Source: Acidicapsa acidisoli
GTDB taxonomy: Bacteria; Acidobacteriota; Terriglobia; Terriglobales; Acidobacteriaceae
DNA: 64,000 bases
Direction: 5' to 3'
Assembly: GCF_025685625.1 (NCBI RefSeq)
Contig: NZ_JAGSYI010000001.1
Coordinates: forward strand, 868,001 to 932,000
The position numbers and the translations under genes were made by a program. Numbering within the stretch: the first letter of the stretch is position 1; each line of letters begins with the position of its first letter. The notes below the pieces were generated by a model that was not told the origin of the DNA, ran no database searches, and was given only the letters and a program-made list of their open reading frames with translations. This document shows, one piece after another, positions 34,054 through 43,158 of the stretch.

Positions 34054-35397
34054 TTAATCCGCCGCCGTCTCCTGCAGACGCCGCCGGCTTTGGCTCCATG
34101 CTGTGAGCCAGTAGAGAACCGGACCAACCAGCGCGACCAGAAAAGCAAACAGCAACGCGGAGAAGCTGCCCACTCGTTCGTCGCGCGAGGCGTAGAGCGC
34201 GTAGCCGATCAGCGCCGTCGGACCCAGCCCCAGAGCGCAGGCAACGGCAAAGTTGCCGGCTTTGAAAGGCCGCTCCAGATTGGGCTCGCGCAGCCGCAGC
34301 ACGACCAGAGCCACGAATTCCAGGATCAGGCTCGCGCCATACAGCACCAGGTCGATCGAAATCAATCGCTCAAACGGCAGGTTGAGCGCCAGTGCCCAAG
34401 CAAGGGCGCAAAGCACCACAGAGACGTAGGGCACTCCGCGGCTGTTGCGCCGGGTCACGAATCTGGGCAGCATTCCATCCTCTGCCATGGCGACGGGCAG
34501 ACGGGTGTAGCTCATCATGAGCACGTTGAACATGCCGAAGCCGTTGATGGCTCCCCCGGCGACGACCGCTGTCGCCAGCACTGGTCCGCCGATCATGCGC
34601 GCCGCGTCTGCCCACGACCCGGTCGAGAAGTTCGCCACCGAAATACCCATCAGAGCGACCGCCGCCAGCGGCAGGATATACGTGACCGCCACCAGCAGCG
34701 CTGCAGAAACCATCGCAAGTGGGTAATTGCGCTGTGGGTTTTCCACCTCCTGCGCCACAGTGGAGGCGTTGTCCCACCCCATGTAGTTCCACATGGCGAC
34801 CAGTATGGCTGTGGAGAGCGAAGCCTCGGTGGACGCTGCGTGCCACTGGATCGCAGGATGAGCTGTAAAGCCATGCCAGAAGCCAAGTGCGATGAAAACC
34901 GCGAACGGAGCCAGCAGGAGCACGAAAAGCCCTACCGTGCCCTCGCCAACAGCCGGAGCGCCGCGCAGGTTCCACGCGCAGCAGACGACGACCACCAGCA
35001 GCGACCAAAGATAGGCGCGCGGGCCTTCCGTCAGATTGGGATTGAACCGGGCCAGATAACTGACAAAAATCGTCGGGTAAATGGCCATGTCGAAGACGCT
35101 TGCCGCAAGTGAGAGCCATCCCTCCTGGTAACCCCAAAAGGAGCCAAGCGCACGCCGGACCCAGACGTAAAAGCCGCCCTCCGCTGGAATCGAGCTGGCC
35201 AGTTCGCCGATCATGAGCGTAGTCGGTAAGCTCCACAGGAATGGCAGCAGGACGAGAATCAAAATCGCTTTGGCGAAGCCGGCGCCACCCAGAATGTCTT
35301 CAATCCCATACGGTCCGCCCGAGACCATGAAATAGGTCGCCGCGATCAGCGGGATAATACGAAGCTTCCGCCGGACGGGTTTGAGGGCAAAGCGCAT
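34054..35397 (-). CDS. APC-superfamily amino acid/amine permease
   Basis: A 447-residue inner-membrane transporter with about 12 helices. The first helix has the APC motif SGGPYGIEDILGGAG, followed by IGELASSIPAEGGFYVWVRR, typical of amino acid-polyamine-organocation permeases. MWNYMGWDNASTVAQEVENP in helix 6 is another strong APC signature. The substrate is not readable. The frame is open to 35562, but ATG 35395-35397 begins the basic, family-like N-terminus. Monocistronic. Confidence 0.9.
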   Translation of the reverse strand: MRFALKPVRRKLRIIPLIAATYFMVSGGPYGIEDILGGAGFAKAILILVLLPFLWSLPTTLMIGELASSIPAEGGFYVWVRRALGSFWGYQEGWLSLAASVFDMAIYPTIFVSYLARFNPNLTEGPRAYLWSLLVVVVCCAWNLRGAPAVGEGTVGLFVLLLAPFAVFIALGFWHGFTAHPAIQWHAASTEASLSTAILVAMWNYMGWDNASTVAQEVENPQRNYPLAMVSAALLVAVTYILPLAAVALMGISVANFSTGSWADAARMIGGPVLATAVVAGGAINGFGMFNVLMMSYTRLPVAMAEDGMLPRFVTRRNSRGVPYVSVVLCALAWALALNLPFERLISIDLVLYGASLILEFVALVVLRLREPNLERPFKAGNFAVACALGLGPTALIGYALYASRDERVGSFSALLFAFLVALVGPVLYWLTAWSQSRRRLQETAAD

Positions 35398-35678
35398 GAA
35401 TGTGAATGTAACAACCAAATGCCCTCTGCCAAAGGAAAAAATCGACCCTGCCGCTTTTTCAATTGGGAGGATCGTTCTGCCTCTCAAATGATGCCGGAAG
35501 CGGCGACTGGCGTGCCTGGAAGCAGGTTTTCCATCGGCCATTTGCGCCGCTGGATTGACCATCTTTAGAGGAATTCAGGCTGCCGGTTTCGAACTGCGAA
35601 TACGATGCCGGTCGGTGCAGGCGGTGCCTTCAACCTGTCGAGATGGTGTCTGCACGGCAGAGATGGCCAGGCTTCGGG

Positions 35679-35684
35679 TATAAT
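35679..35684 (+). promoter_or_regulatory. -10 element of the tRNA-Ser gene
   Basis: A perfect TATAAT 10 bases before the tRNA's 5' end. No clear -35 box is seen at the usual distance. Confidence 0.6.
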
Positions 35685-35694
35685 CCGGAGAGTC

Positions 35695-35787
35695 GGAGAG
35701 ATGGCCGAGTGGCTGAAGGCGGCGGTTTGCTAAACCGTTGTAGGGTCAAAAGCTCTACCGGGGGTTCGAATCCCCCTCTCTCCGCCA
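35695..35787 (+). tRNA. tRNA-Ser (GCT)
   Basis: Acceptor arms GGAGAGA (35695-35701) and TCTCTCC (35777-35783) pair perfectly; discriminator G and an encoded CCA follow. The anticodon loop TTGCTAA gives anticodon GCT (serine AGC/AGU). A long variable arm (TAGGGTCAAAAGCTCTA) and the T-loop TTCGAAT are class II features. Length is 93 nt. Bases 35726-35780 recur as a direct repeat at 47711-47766, which makes this tRNA the probable attachment site of the island to its right. Confidence 0.97.
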
Positions 35788-36065
35788 GAACTATACATAA
35801 GATCAATTTATTCAATCACTTACATTATGCCTAATCCATCGCTGGCTCCTCGGGAATCTGCTCTTTGTACCTCTCGAGTTGCACATTTGTTGCATATGCG
35901 AGCCAAGGTAGCAATTCCATCCTCATAAGAGGTGAACGTTTTGAGCTTGAATACCTGACCCTAGCCGACTTCCCGGTAGTGACCTAGATCGGTTGATTTG
36001 CGCTGGAGCAGAGCCACAGAACCGTTCGATCCAGCTGACTGCGAAATCCACAGGAGGAATCAGAA

Positions 36066-36545
36066 GTGATCAAGAACGTGGCTGCATTGCTTAAAGCTTT
36101 CCAGGAAAGAGAGATCGAAGCGATCCAGCGCTCTGGTATCAGTCATGCTCCTACTATCGGGGCGCAATATGAAGGGATGACCGGCTCAGTCCTCAAGATG
36201 ATGATCCCTCAAGAACTGGAACTTCAGGTTGTTTCGGGCTTTGTCGAAGGCGTGGATGGCACGCTCAGCGGTCAGATTGACGGAATGCTTGTTCGGGGCT
36301 CCGGCACTCCGATTCCAGGGATTCAATAGCAGTATAAATGGCCGATCAAAGATGTCCTTGCAGTCCTGGAAGTCAAGAAAACATTATTCGGAAGCGATCT
36401 GTCGGACGCGCACGACCAGCTCCAAAGCGTGATGGCACTCTTTTGGGAATATGCAAAGCTTATTAAGCCCTCCGACGGTATTGATATAAGCGCACCTCGG
36501 TACGTCTACTCCCAGATCTTAGGCGAGCCCGCGCCGGTAGCGTGA
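36066..36545 (+). pseudogene. DUF6602-like gene interrupted by an amber codon
   Basis: GTG at 36066 has AGGAGG 8 bases upstream. The frame encodes 87 residues to TAG 36327-36329, then continues in the same frame for 71 more to TGA 36543-36545. The two parts join sensibly: TLSGQIDGMLVRGSGTPIPG before the stop and WPIKDVLAVLEVKKTL after. A Q-x-D followed by E-V-K-K recalls the nuclease-like DUF6602 family, some members of which sit in mobile regions. The second part also looks truncated at the C-terminus. Family assignment is tentative. The stop suggests decay, unless it is read through or is a sequencing error. Confidence 0.6.
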
Positions 36546-36940
36546 GAGCGATTTTCACACTTGGCTCGACTAACTCCGCGGATGGGCTGAGACCGGACTT
36601 TACGGTTGAATCGCATCTTTGTCGATACCTGCCCGGAGATGTCCAAGCTCCAACCCACTCCGAGCGGTTTTAGCGTTGCATATTCGAGTGCGGAACCTAT
36701 CCGCAGCGCTGCCGTGTCTCGCATACGCAACCCCGGCGCGCCGCAAAGCAACTTCTCAACCCTGAGTTTCTAAAAATGTCCCCTTTCCTCGTTTCCGTCC
36801 GCCTTAACTGATAGGAAGCGCTGCCCATCCGCTAAAGCACCGATCCGAAACACGGCAGTTCGATTGAATCTCCTGATTTCATGGGTCTATTAAGACCAGG
36901 TATCGGGTCACTGAAAGCAGTAGGTCATAAGGAGGACGCA
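36546..36940. other. Gene-poor stretch in the island
   Basis: 395 bp between the interrupted gene and the first small exported protein. Frames here lack ribosome sites and family features. It may contain remnants of earlier genes and the promoter of the gene at 36941. Confidence 0.4.
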
Positions 36941-37261
36941 ATGAGCCGTTTGACAGCAATGGCACTCTTCTCCGCACTCACTCTCAACTTGGCTACCGCC
37001 GACGCCCAGCAAATGAAGACGATTGTTACGTATACGTCCGGCTACGGCTCCGCTACCGAGACCGATCGAGACTTGGCAATCTCTGAGGCAACCCAAACAG
37101 CGCAGAATTGGGCGAACTCAGCCTGTCTGGGTATGGTCACGGATAGCAACGCCTCATCCTCAGCGTGCTCCAAGCTAAGCACCGATGACGACGGCAGCAT
37201 CATATGGTTCTGCAGCGTTACGGTGAAGGATCGTTGCGAGACAGAATTCCGCGGGAGGTGA
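36941..37261 (+). CDS. Small exported Cys-containing protein
   Basis: A 106-residue protein with a perfect AAGGAGG ribosome site. The signal peptide is MSRLTAMALFSALTLNLATA with cleavage near ADA. The mature part is rich in Thr, Ser and Asp and has four cysteines (ACLG, ACSK, FCSV, RCET), enough for two disulfides in the periplasm. No family recognised. A short hairpin (GCGGGAG/CTCCCGC) straddles the stop codon. First of two consecutive small exported genes upstream of the sigma/kinase pair. Confidence 0.72.
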   Translation: MSRLTAMALFSALTLNLATADAQQMKTIVTYTSGYGSATETDRDLAISEATQTAQNWANSACLGMVTDSNASSSACSKLSTDDDGSIIWFCSVTVKDRCETEFRGR

Positions 37262-37444
37262 TCTCTCCCGCAGATCCGTCTCCAGCCGGAAGCTGATGAT
37301 AACTCACGGGCAGCATTCGCCGAAGGTGGCATTGTAGTCGTGCTGACTTCAACCTTGATCTGATTCGACACATTGATAACGGGGATGCTCACAGCTTTGA
37401 CTTATCAACAAGCCCAAACCTTCGTGTAAAAGGAGGAAAAAGAA

Positions 37445-37804
37445 ATGCGAAACCATCTTGGAAGATTGATCGCACTGCTCATATTGGTGGTTCCTCTGGC
37501 TATATCAGCTCAGCAGCAGAGCCCATGGACCGATACAGGTATTAATGGGCTCTCCATCCGATTCGACCAAGTAACCCCCACGAGGTGTGCGTGGGAGTTT
37601 CGAAACGATAGTATTCGAACTCTTGCGGTGTTCAACTTCCGCATTGAGGACTTCAACGCTGAAACGCGTGTACCCGAACACTCGGTCAGTCTGATTCCAA
37701 CTCCCTTAAATTCCGGGCAAGAATTTGGAGGAGCATCAGCGTTCTCAGCTAATGCCAGCTGCAGATCGGTAAAACTCATAGTCACGAACATTCAATGGAA
37801 GTAA
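37445..37804 (+). CDS. Small exported protein
   Basis: A 119-residue protein with AGGAGG 8 bases before ATG and a clear signal peptide (LIALLILVVPLAISAQ). The mature part appears beta-rich (ISIRFDQVTPTRCAWEFRND, AVFNFRIEDFN) and has two cysteines. Unknown family. A strong hairpin follows the stop and probably ends the transcript before the ECF sigma gene. Confidence 0.72.
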   Translation: MRNHLGRLIALLILVVPLAISAQQQSPWTDTGINGLSIRFDQVTPTRCAWEFRNDSIRTLAVFNFRIEDFNAETRVPEHSVSLIPTPLNSGQEFGGASAFSANASCRSVKLIVTNIQWK

Positions 37805-37811
37805 GATCCTT

Positions 37812-37841
37812 CCGGGGATGCGGACATTTCTGCATCCCCGG
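37812..37841 (+). terminator. Hairpin after the small exported protein gene
   Basis: Perfect 10-bp GC-rich arms CCGGGGATGC / GCATCCCCGG with a 10-base loop, 8 bases after the stop at 37804. No T-run follows, so termination is inferred from stem strength and position. Confidence 0.55.
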
Positions 37842-38010
37842 CAAACAAGTTATTGTCAATTTGGCTGACATCCTGAGAGGACGGCCAGCAACACCCGGGA
37901 TAGAGAGCGGGCATCTAGTTGTGAAAGTTACCGAGCGACTATGCCGCCCACAAACCAGCGACTACGCTGATAAGTCGTGTTATACTCGCGGGCACACCGG
38001 AGCGTCATGC

Positions 38011-38601
38011 ATGAAGCCTCTCAAACCCGACTCGGGTGACGGGAACTCCATTACTGCTCTGCTACAGCAACTCAGCGAAGGGAACAGAGAAGTAGAGGCG
38101 GCCCTAATCCCTCAAATCTACCCGGAACTACGGCAACTGGCGGCCCGCTATATGCGACACGAGCGCCGGAATCACACATTGCAGCCTACAGCGCTCGTCC
38201 ACGAGGCTTATGAAAGACTCGTCCAGCAACCGCAGATTCCATGGCAGAATCGTGCGCATTTTTATGCATCTGCCTCTCAACTCATGCGCCATATCCTCGT
38301 AGATCATGCCCGCACCCGCCAAGCTGCTAAGCGAGGGGGTATTCAACATCAAGTAACACTGGACGAAGCACTTCTTCCGGAGGCTGGCCAATCCGCAGAC
38401 ATACTCGCCGTACACGAAGCACTTGAACGCTTAGCCAGGTTCGACGCCAGGCAATCACGGATCGTGGAGATGCATTTCTTTGGTGGATTGACATTTGAGG
38501 AGATGGCGTCGGTCCTGGGAGTGTCAGACCGCACAGTAAAACGAGATTGGAGCATGGCGCGAGCATGGCTGAAGGGAGAACTAACATCGAAGCAACTATG
38601 A
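38011..38601 (+). CDS. PF07638-type ECF sigma factor coupled to a Ser/Thr kinase
   Basis: A 196-residue sigma factor of the subgroup common in acidobacteria and planctomycetes. Its signature is IYPELRQLAARYMRHERR, LQPTALVHEAYERLV and FYASASQLMRHILVDHARTR, then region 4 HFFGGLTFEEMASVLGVSDR. The usual acidic core-binding patch of region 2.2 is replaced by PTALVHEA, as in kinase-activated ECF43-type factors such as EcfP, where phosphorylation supplies the charge. Its stop overlaps the kinase ATG (ATGA), so the two are translationally coupled. The inference is that it is switched on by that kinase. The frame is open from 37795, but ATG 38011 gives the family start. Confidence 0.88.
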   Translation: MKPLKPDSGDGNSITALLQQLSEGNREVEAALIPQIYPELRQLAARYMRHERRNHTLQPTALVHEAYERLVQQPQIPWQNRAHFYASASQLMRHILVDHARTRQAAKRGGIQHQVTLDEALLPEAGQSADILAVHEALERLARFDARQSRIVEMHFFGGLTFEEMASVLGVSDRTVKRDWSMARAWLKGELTSKQL

Positions 38602-41378
38602 CTCCCGAACTTTGGCAACGGCTAAAACCGCTATATGAGGCTGCCCTCGATTTGCCAAAGGAACAGCGCGCCCAATATGTCTCAGACGTCTGCAAAGACG
38701 ACGTGTGCTTGAAAGATGAGTTAGAGAAGCTGCTGAAATCTACGACTGAGCGAACACTTCCGCTCGACAATCCACTAATTCAATTTGGCAAGATATTCCG
38801 TGAGGGTCAGCGGACGCTTTCTGACGGGCAAGTGCTCCTAAATCGATTCCGGATTGTGAGGCATCTAGGATCGGGTGGCATGGGAGAGGTTTACGAGGCT
38901 GAAGACCTCTTCCTGCGGGGTGTTCACATTGCACTTAAAACGATTCATCCGGACATATCCGGCGATCCCATGATGCAGAAGCGCCTGGAGCGGGAGGTCC
39001 TGCTTGCGCAAGAAGTGACGCATCCGAATCTCTGTCCAATCCATACAATCTTTCACTGCGACGATCCGCCGCCTGCTTATTCGTTTCTGACCATGAAGCT
39101 GTTGCCCGGGCAGACACTGGCCGCACGATTGCAAGAGTCTTCCCAAATAACTAATGAGGACGGACTCTCAATTCTCCGCCAGATGTCTCTGGGAATTGGC
39201 GCTATCCACGCCGCAGGCATAGTCCATCGGGATATCAAAACGAACAATATCATGGTTGTCGGAAGCGGCCCCGGCCTGCATCTGTGGATCACCGATTTTG
39301 GCTTGGCGCGCGCCTACGAAACTGAATCGACCGCCTTGACGGTAGGAGCAGTAGGGGGAACACCCGGATACATCGCCCCGGAGCTGTTTCTTATGGACCC
39401 ACCGTCCCAGGCCAGCGATCTTTTTGCTCTTGGCGTCGTCCTCCACGAGGTTTTTGCCGGAGAAAAGCCAAGGCCCGTTCCCGGCACGCATTCCTATACG
39501 ATCAGCCCTCGGTTGACGGCCCCGAAAGTACCGTCACTTTGCGTTCACCTTATAACCGAGTGCCTCCAGGATGCCCCGCAGCGAAGATGCACCGCCTTTG
39601 CGGATGCTTTAGAAACTTTCGATTCCAAACTCGATCGCAGCCACTACATAGGTCGATCAGGACAATTCTGGACCCGACGTCGCTTTGCAGCCACCGCGGC
39701 GGTTGGCGTTTGTGCCGTTGCCGGAGGCACCTGGTGGAAATGGGATGAACTCGATAATGTGCTCCACCCGTTACCTCCGAAGCGCTTTGTCGCCCTTCTA
39801 AATTGGCCCAAGACCTCTGATTCCCGACTCACGCCGATGCTGACTGGGGCGCTTAGTGCGATCAAAAGCGAACTCTCGCGCCTTGAGGCGTTTGATCGGG
39901 ACCTGTTAGTGATTACGCCTGAGGATGCGGGTACTGAGTTGATGCAAATGGATCACCTCAAAGACATCTGCGATTCATTAGGTGCAAACCTCGTCTTGGC
40001 GGCCTCGGTCCAGCCAACTCCGAGATACTTCAAAGTGCTTTTCAGGTTGCTAGATCCTGTATCCGAGCGCTTACTGCGCGAACGAACGCTAGAGACTTCT
40101 ATTGCGGCGATAACCTCATTGCCACAGAAGGCAGTTAAGGCTGCGTCGGATTTGCTGAACTTACGTCATCCTTTTGCCAACAATTCCGTATCTAATGAAC
40201 CAGGCACGGAGTCCGCTGCAGCGTTCAGCGCCTTTCAGGCAGGCGAAGATTTGATGAAGCAGCCGAATGATGCCGGTCTGAATCCTGCCATCGATAAGTA
40301 CAAACTTGCCGTCGAGCAAGACGTGCACTTCGCCAAAGGCTATGCGAAGCTGGCCCTCGCATATTGCCGCCTCGCCACTCTGCGACACGATTCCGGCGCT
40401 CTCGAATTAGCCCGGGGAAATTCTAGGCTTGCCTTGGGACTCGACACGAATCTGGTAGACGGCCATATGGCCATGGCGTCCGTCTATGAGCAAAGTGGCG
40501 ATATGCCTTCCGCCTTGCAGGAGATATCCAGGGCCTTGGCTATTGATCCCTCTAACCCTGTCACTCTAGTGTGGCAGGCCCAAATTTACACCCGCCTCAA
40601 CCGTTGGGCTGAAGCCGAAGCCACCTATCAAAGGATATTGAACCAACGGCCTAACTTCTGGCTCGCCTATAACGAATGGGGCGTAGTCTTGAATGACCAG
40701 GGCAAATATTCCGAAGCGATTCAGAAATTCCAGGCAGCCTCCATTGCTGCTCCCCGTAACTCACTCGCCTTCAATAACGTCGGTTCGATCTATCTTCAGA
40801 CGGGGCACTACCCCGAAGCCATTGACAATTTCACGAAAAGCCTTATGCTAAAGCCCAATGCTTTAGCTGCGTCTAACATCTCCGCTGCTTTGCGTACCGA
40901 GGGAAAACCCGCCGATGCGCTTCCATTTGCTTTAAAGGCCGTCGAACTGGATTCCGCGGACGATAACAACTGGCTAGAACTGGCGGACTGCTATGCTTCG
41001 CTTCCCGGAAAACAACGTGCCGCCAAGGAAGCTTACCTGAAGGCGGCGATAACTGCAGAGCGACGCCTGCAGATCGATGCGTCGGACGGGGCCTCCTGGA
41101 TGCAACTCGCTCTGTACAAGGCCAAATCGGGCGCCCCCCAGATCTCGCTCTCGTTGATCAAGAAGGCTGAATCACTTGGAGCAGGGGACATTGACTCACA
41201 GCTTTGCAAGGCCAGGGTCTTGGAACTGTTGGGTTATCGAGACGAAGCGCTCGAGACACTGAGAGCTTGCCTATTAAAGGGGGCAACCGATTTTCAGATC
41301 TCCTCTGTCTCTGATCTGCGAACCCTCGCGCGCGACCCGCGCTACCGCAAACTCCTTCATACCAATCCAGCAACCTAG
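38598..41378 (+). CDS. Transmembrane Ser/Thr protein kinase with C-terminal TPRs
   Basis: A 926-residue kinase of the Hanks type. An N-terminal helical segment (1-80) precedes the kinase domain (about 85-345): glycine loop GSGGMGEVY (91-99), Lys114 in ALKTIHP, HRDIKTNN (210-217), DFG (233-235) and GTPGYIAPE (to 262). One membrane helix follows (about 362-381). The C-terminal half has an alpha/beta segment and then TPR-like repeats (about 555-870), for example DGHMAMASVYEQSGDMPSAL. The catalytic residues are complete, so it should be active. The TPRs lie beyond the membrane helix, probably periplasmic, and could sense a protein or envelope ligand. ATG 38598 overlaps the ECF sigma stop. Confidence 0.92.
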   Translation: MTPELWQRLKPLYEAALDLPKEQRAQYVSDVCKDDVCLKDELEKLLKSTTERTLPLDNPLIQFGKIFREGQRTLSDGQVLLNRFRIVRHLGSGGMGEVYEAEDLFLRGVHIALKTIHPDISGDPMMQKRLEREVLLAQEVTHPNLCPIHTIFHCDDPPPAYSFLTMKLLPGQTLAARLQESSQITNEDGLSILRQMSLGIGAIHAAGIVHRDIKTNNIMVVGSGPGLHLWITDFGLARAYETESTALTVGAVGGTPGYIAPELFLMDPPSQASDLFALGVVLHEVFAGEKPRPVPGTHSYTISPRLTAPKVPSLCVHLITECLQDAPQRRCTAFADALETFDSKLDRSHYIGRSGQFWTRRRFAATAAVGVCAVAGGTWWKWDELDNVLHPLPPKRFVALLNWPKTSDSRLTPMLTGALSAIKSELSRLEAFDRDLLVITPEDAGTELMQMDHLKDICDSLGANLVLAASVQPTPRYFKVLFRLLDPVSERLLRERTLETSIAAITSLPQKAVKAASDLLNLRHPFANNSVSNEPGTESAAAFSAFQAGEDLMKQPNDAGLNPAIDKYKLAVEQDVHFAKGYAKLALAYCRLATLRHDSGALELARGNSRLALGLDTNLVDGHMAMASVYEQSGDMPSALQEISRALAIDPSNPVTLVWQAQIYTRLNRWAEAEATYQRILNQRPNFWLAYNEWGVVLNDQGKYSEAIQKFQAASIAAPRNSLAFNNVGSIYLQTGHYPEAIDNFTKSLMLKPNALAASNISAALRTEGKPADALPFALKAVELDSADDNNWLELADCYASLPGKQRAAKEAYLKAAITAERRLQIDASDGASWMQLALYKAKSGAPQISLSLIKKAESLGAGDIDSQLCKARVLELLGYRDEALETLRACLLKGATDFQISSVSDLRTLARDPRYRKLLHTNPAT

Positions 41379-41419
41379 AAGGACCAATCCGCACCTAGTC
41401 GCTGAAAGGAAATCGACCC

Positions 41420-42175
41420 TTGAAAATGACAAAGTTCTCCCTCATTGCCATTTGTCTGCTCTTTCTGCTGTTGCCGAGCGGCTGCAAAAAGGTCCGAGTC
41501 GTAACGTGGGTTGCACCTAGCTTACCTGTGGAGAGCTATGCCGATGCCGGAACCACTCTGGAATGGGACCCGGTCGCGGGTCAGGGCTTCGAGATTAAGT
41601 TCACGCCAACGACTATCAGTCCATGTAAAGGCAATGAACCCTTAACCAGCGATGGTAAAAAACCGGTCGTGTGCCATTTGAAGAAGAATCGAGCCGGGTT
41701 TTATCAATACACCATTGTCATTTCTAACACCGTTGCTCCCACTGGCACTGTACCAAGTGGAGCGCCAGGCGTGTTTGCGCAACGAGTCGGACCGTGCAAA
41801 TACTGTTCCAACCCAAGTGGTTTCGAATTCGTTTCGGCCAACACAAGCGGCTTGGCCACGCGTGGTGCCCAATCAATTGAGTTAGATGAGTGCAGTACCC
41901 CCAGCCAGACGGCGACCGCGCAGCCCCCATCCCTATCCGCTCCCGCTGGAACCAAGGTTTACTGGACATATGCAGGAGATGATCCGCCTGATGGCACATC
42001 TCCTATTAGCGTCGTTCTTCCAGCAGGGGTTTGCTCGAATTCAGGTACACCGACCACAATCACGAACCCCTACACCGCATGTACTCTAACGACGCCATCG
42101 TCGAATCCTTACACGTACCAGATCTCTGTGTACAACTGCACGAACCCAGGCTCGGCCTCCTTGACTGTGCAGTAG
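41420..42175 (+). CDS. Exported, possibly lipid-anchored, Cys-rich protein
   Basis: A 251-residue protein starting at TTG, with AAAGGA upstream; ATG 41426 is an alternative. The hydrophobic N-terminus ends in LLLPSGC, a near-lipobox. The mature part is Thr/Ser/Pro-rich with many cysteines (PCKG, VCHL, PCKYCSN, DECS, VCSN, ACTL, NCTN), suggesting disulfides. No family recognised. It follows the kinase gene by 41 bases and may be in the same transcript, making it a candidate partner for the kinase's outer TPR domain. That is inference only. Confidence 0.72.
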   Translation: MKMTKFSLIAICLLFLLLPSGCKKVRVVTWVAPSLPVESYADAGTTLEWDPVAGQGFEIKFTPTTISPCKGNEPLTSDGKKPVVCHLKKNRAGFYQYTIVISNTVAPTGTVPSGAPGVFAQRVGPCKYCSNPSGFEFVSANTSGLATRGAQSIELDECSTPSQTATAQPPSLSAPAGTKVYWTYAGDDPPDGTSPISVVLPAGVCSNSGTPTTITNPYTACTLTTPSSNPYTYQISVYNCTNPGSASLTVQ

Positions 42176-42332
42176 CAGTTGGCACGTGTAACGTGGCCGA
42201 TCCTATTGGATCGCCGGACTCTGCTGAACGCAGGAACGCTGCAATCTTGTGCAATCAGAAAAGGTACTCGTAACTGCACTGTTTGAGCGGTCCGAGATAG
42301 TCAGAGATACCTTCACATGTCAGTCCGTTAGA

Positions 42333-42365
42333 AATAGACCCGGAGACGATTTCTCCGGGTCTATT
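42333..42365. terminator. Bidirectional hairpin between convergent genes
   Basis: Perfect 14-bp arms AATAGACCCGGAGA (42333-42346) and TCTCCGGGTCTATT (42352-42365) with a 5-base loop lie between the genes ending at 42175 and 42395. Short A/T-rich ends on both sides fit termination in both directions. Confidence 0.75.
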
Positions 42366-42394
42366 GATTTCAAGCACAGTCTAACATTAAAGAC

Positions 42395-42823
42395 CTATTT
42401 GAGCGCGATCAACGTGTCGCTGTTAGGGTTGAGACCTGCGTCCAGGTGATGTTCCATGGCTCTCTTCTCCGCTTTCGATGCTGGGAAGCTCAGCTTTCTC
42501 GAAGCACTCGGATAGCGAATCTCACGCAGGAAGTACTGGTCGCCATACTTGTGAAACAAGAGGCTGCCAGTGTTGGCCGGTTCGTTTGAATTGACTAGGC
42601 CCATGGCCCACATATCGACATTCCCCTGCCGGCTTCTAATGCTGAGCAAGTTAGGACGCTCAATGTTTGTGCCAATCGTGTAGATCCCAGCAGGCAGAGA
42701 GCTGCCGTTGACGGTGAAGTTGAATGGAACGGTTGCTCGCACGAGATGGTCTTGTGCGAGTGCGCAACCAGTGGCGATGAGGGTGACGGCGACGAAGTTG
42801 ACAATTGCGACGATGGGTTTCAT
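42395..42823 (-). CDS. Small exported protein of a VPFNFTVNGSSLPAGxY type
   Basis: A 142-residue exported protein: signal peptide MKPIVAIVNFVAVTLIATGC, then HLVRATVPFNFTVNGSSLPA, YTIGTNIERPNLLSIRS, LLFHKYGDQYFLREIRYP and a basic segment SKAEKRAMEH. I associate this layout with small secreted proteins common in acidobacteria whose function is unknown. AAGGAGA lies 6 bases before ATG. Two stable hairpins (42841-42893) lie in its 5' leader. Confidence 0.78.
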   Translation of the reverse strand: MKPIVAIVNFVAVTLIATGCALAQDHLVRATVPFNFTVNGSSLPAGIYTIGTNIERPNLLSIRSRQGNVDMWAMGLVNSNEPANTGSLLFHKYGDQYFLREIRYPSASRKLSFPASKAEKRAMEHHLDAGLNPNSDTLIALK

Positions 42824-43158
42824 GACTATCTCCTTTTCCAGGAACCTTCTTCAGGTTCCTCCTGGGGCTCCAGAACACTTTCTCTTCTGGAGCTTGTTAC
42901 TACGCATGGAGATATTGCATGCATGTGGCCAAAGATGAGCGCGCACGCGGTGTTTTCGTGATTTAACTGAGCACGTTTAATATCAATGAGATAGAGGGTA
43001 CTTACAGTTTTCTGTTCAGCGAATTCCTGCTGCGCCCCTTCCAACGGTATCCGAACAGATACCAGCCAGTATCTTGTCGGTTCTGTCAGGGCATCGTTCC
43101 TCGATTTATCTATGTTTCTTTTTCGATTACGTTACACTCGAATGCACCGGAGGCTCTG
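42824..43158. other. Divergent control region with structured leader
   Basis: 335 bp between the leftward small exported gene and the rightward FHA-sigma54 activator. It must contain both promoters. The part next to the leftward gene folds into two hairpins; no other gene is seen. Confidence 0.5.
42841..42893 (-). promoter_or_regulatory. Two hairpins in the 5' leader of the 42395-42823 gene
   Basis: GCTCCAGAA/TTCTGGAGC (42867-42875 with 42885-42893) and GGAACCT/AGGTTCC (42841-42847 with 42853-42859) are perfect stems immediately upstream of the AAGGAGA ribosome site. They could stabilise the mRNA or control its translation. Confidence 0.55.

Noticed and set aside
36640-36700. Apparent similarity between this stretch and 47590-47640 (CGTTGCAYATTCGAGTGC)
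   Set aside because: Only about 20 bases match and the flanks diverge; not enough to call a repeat.
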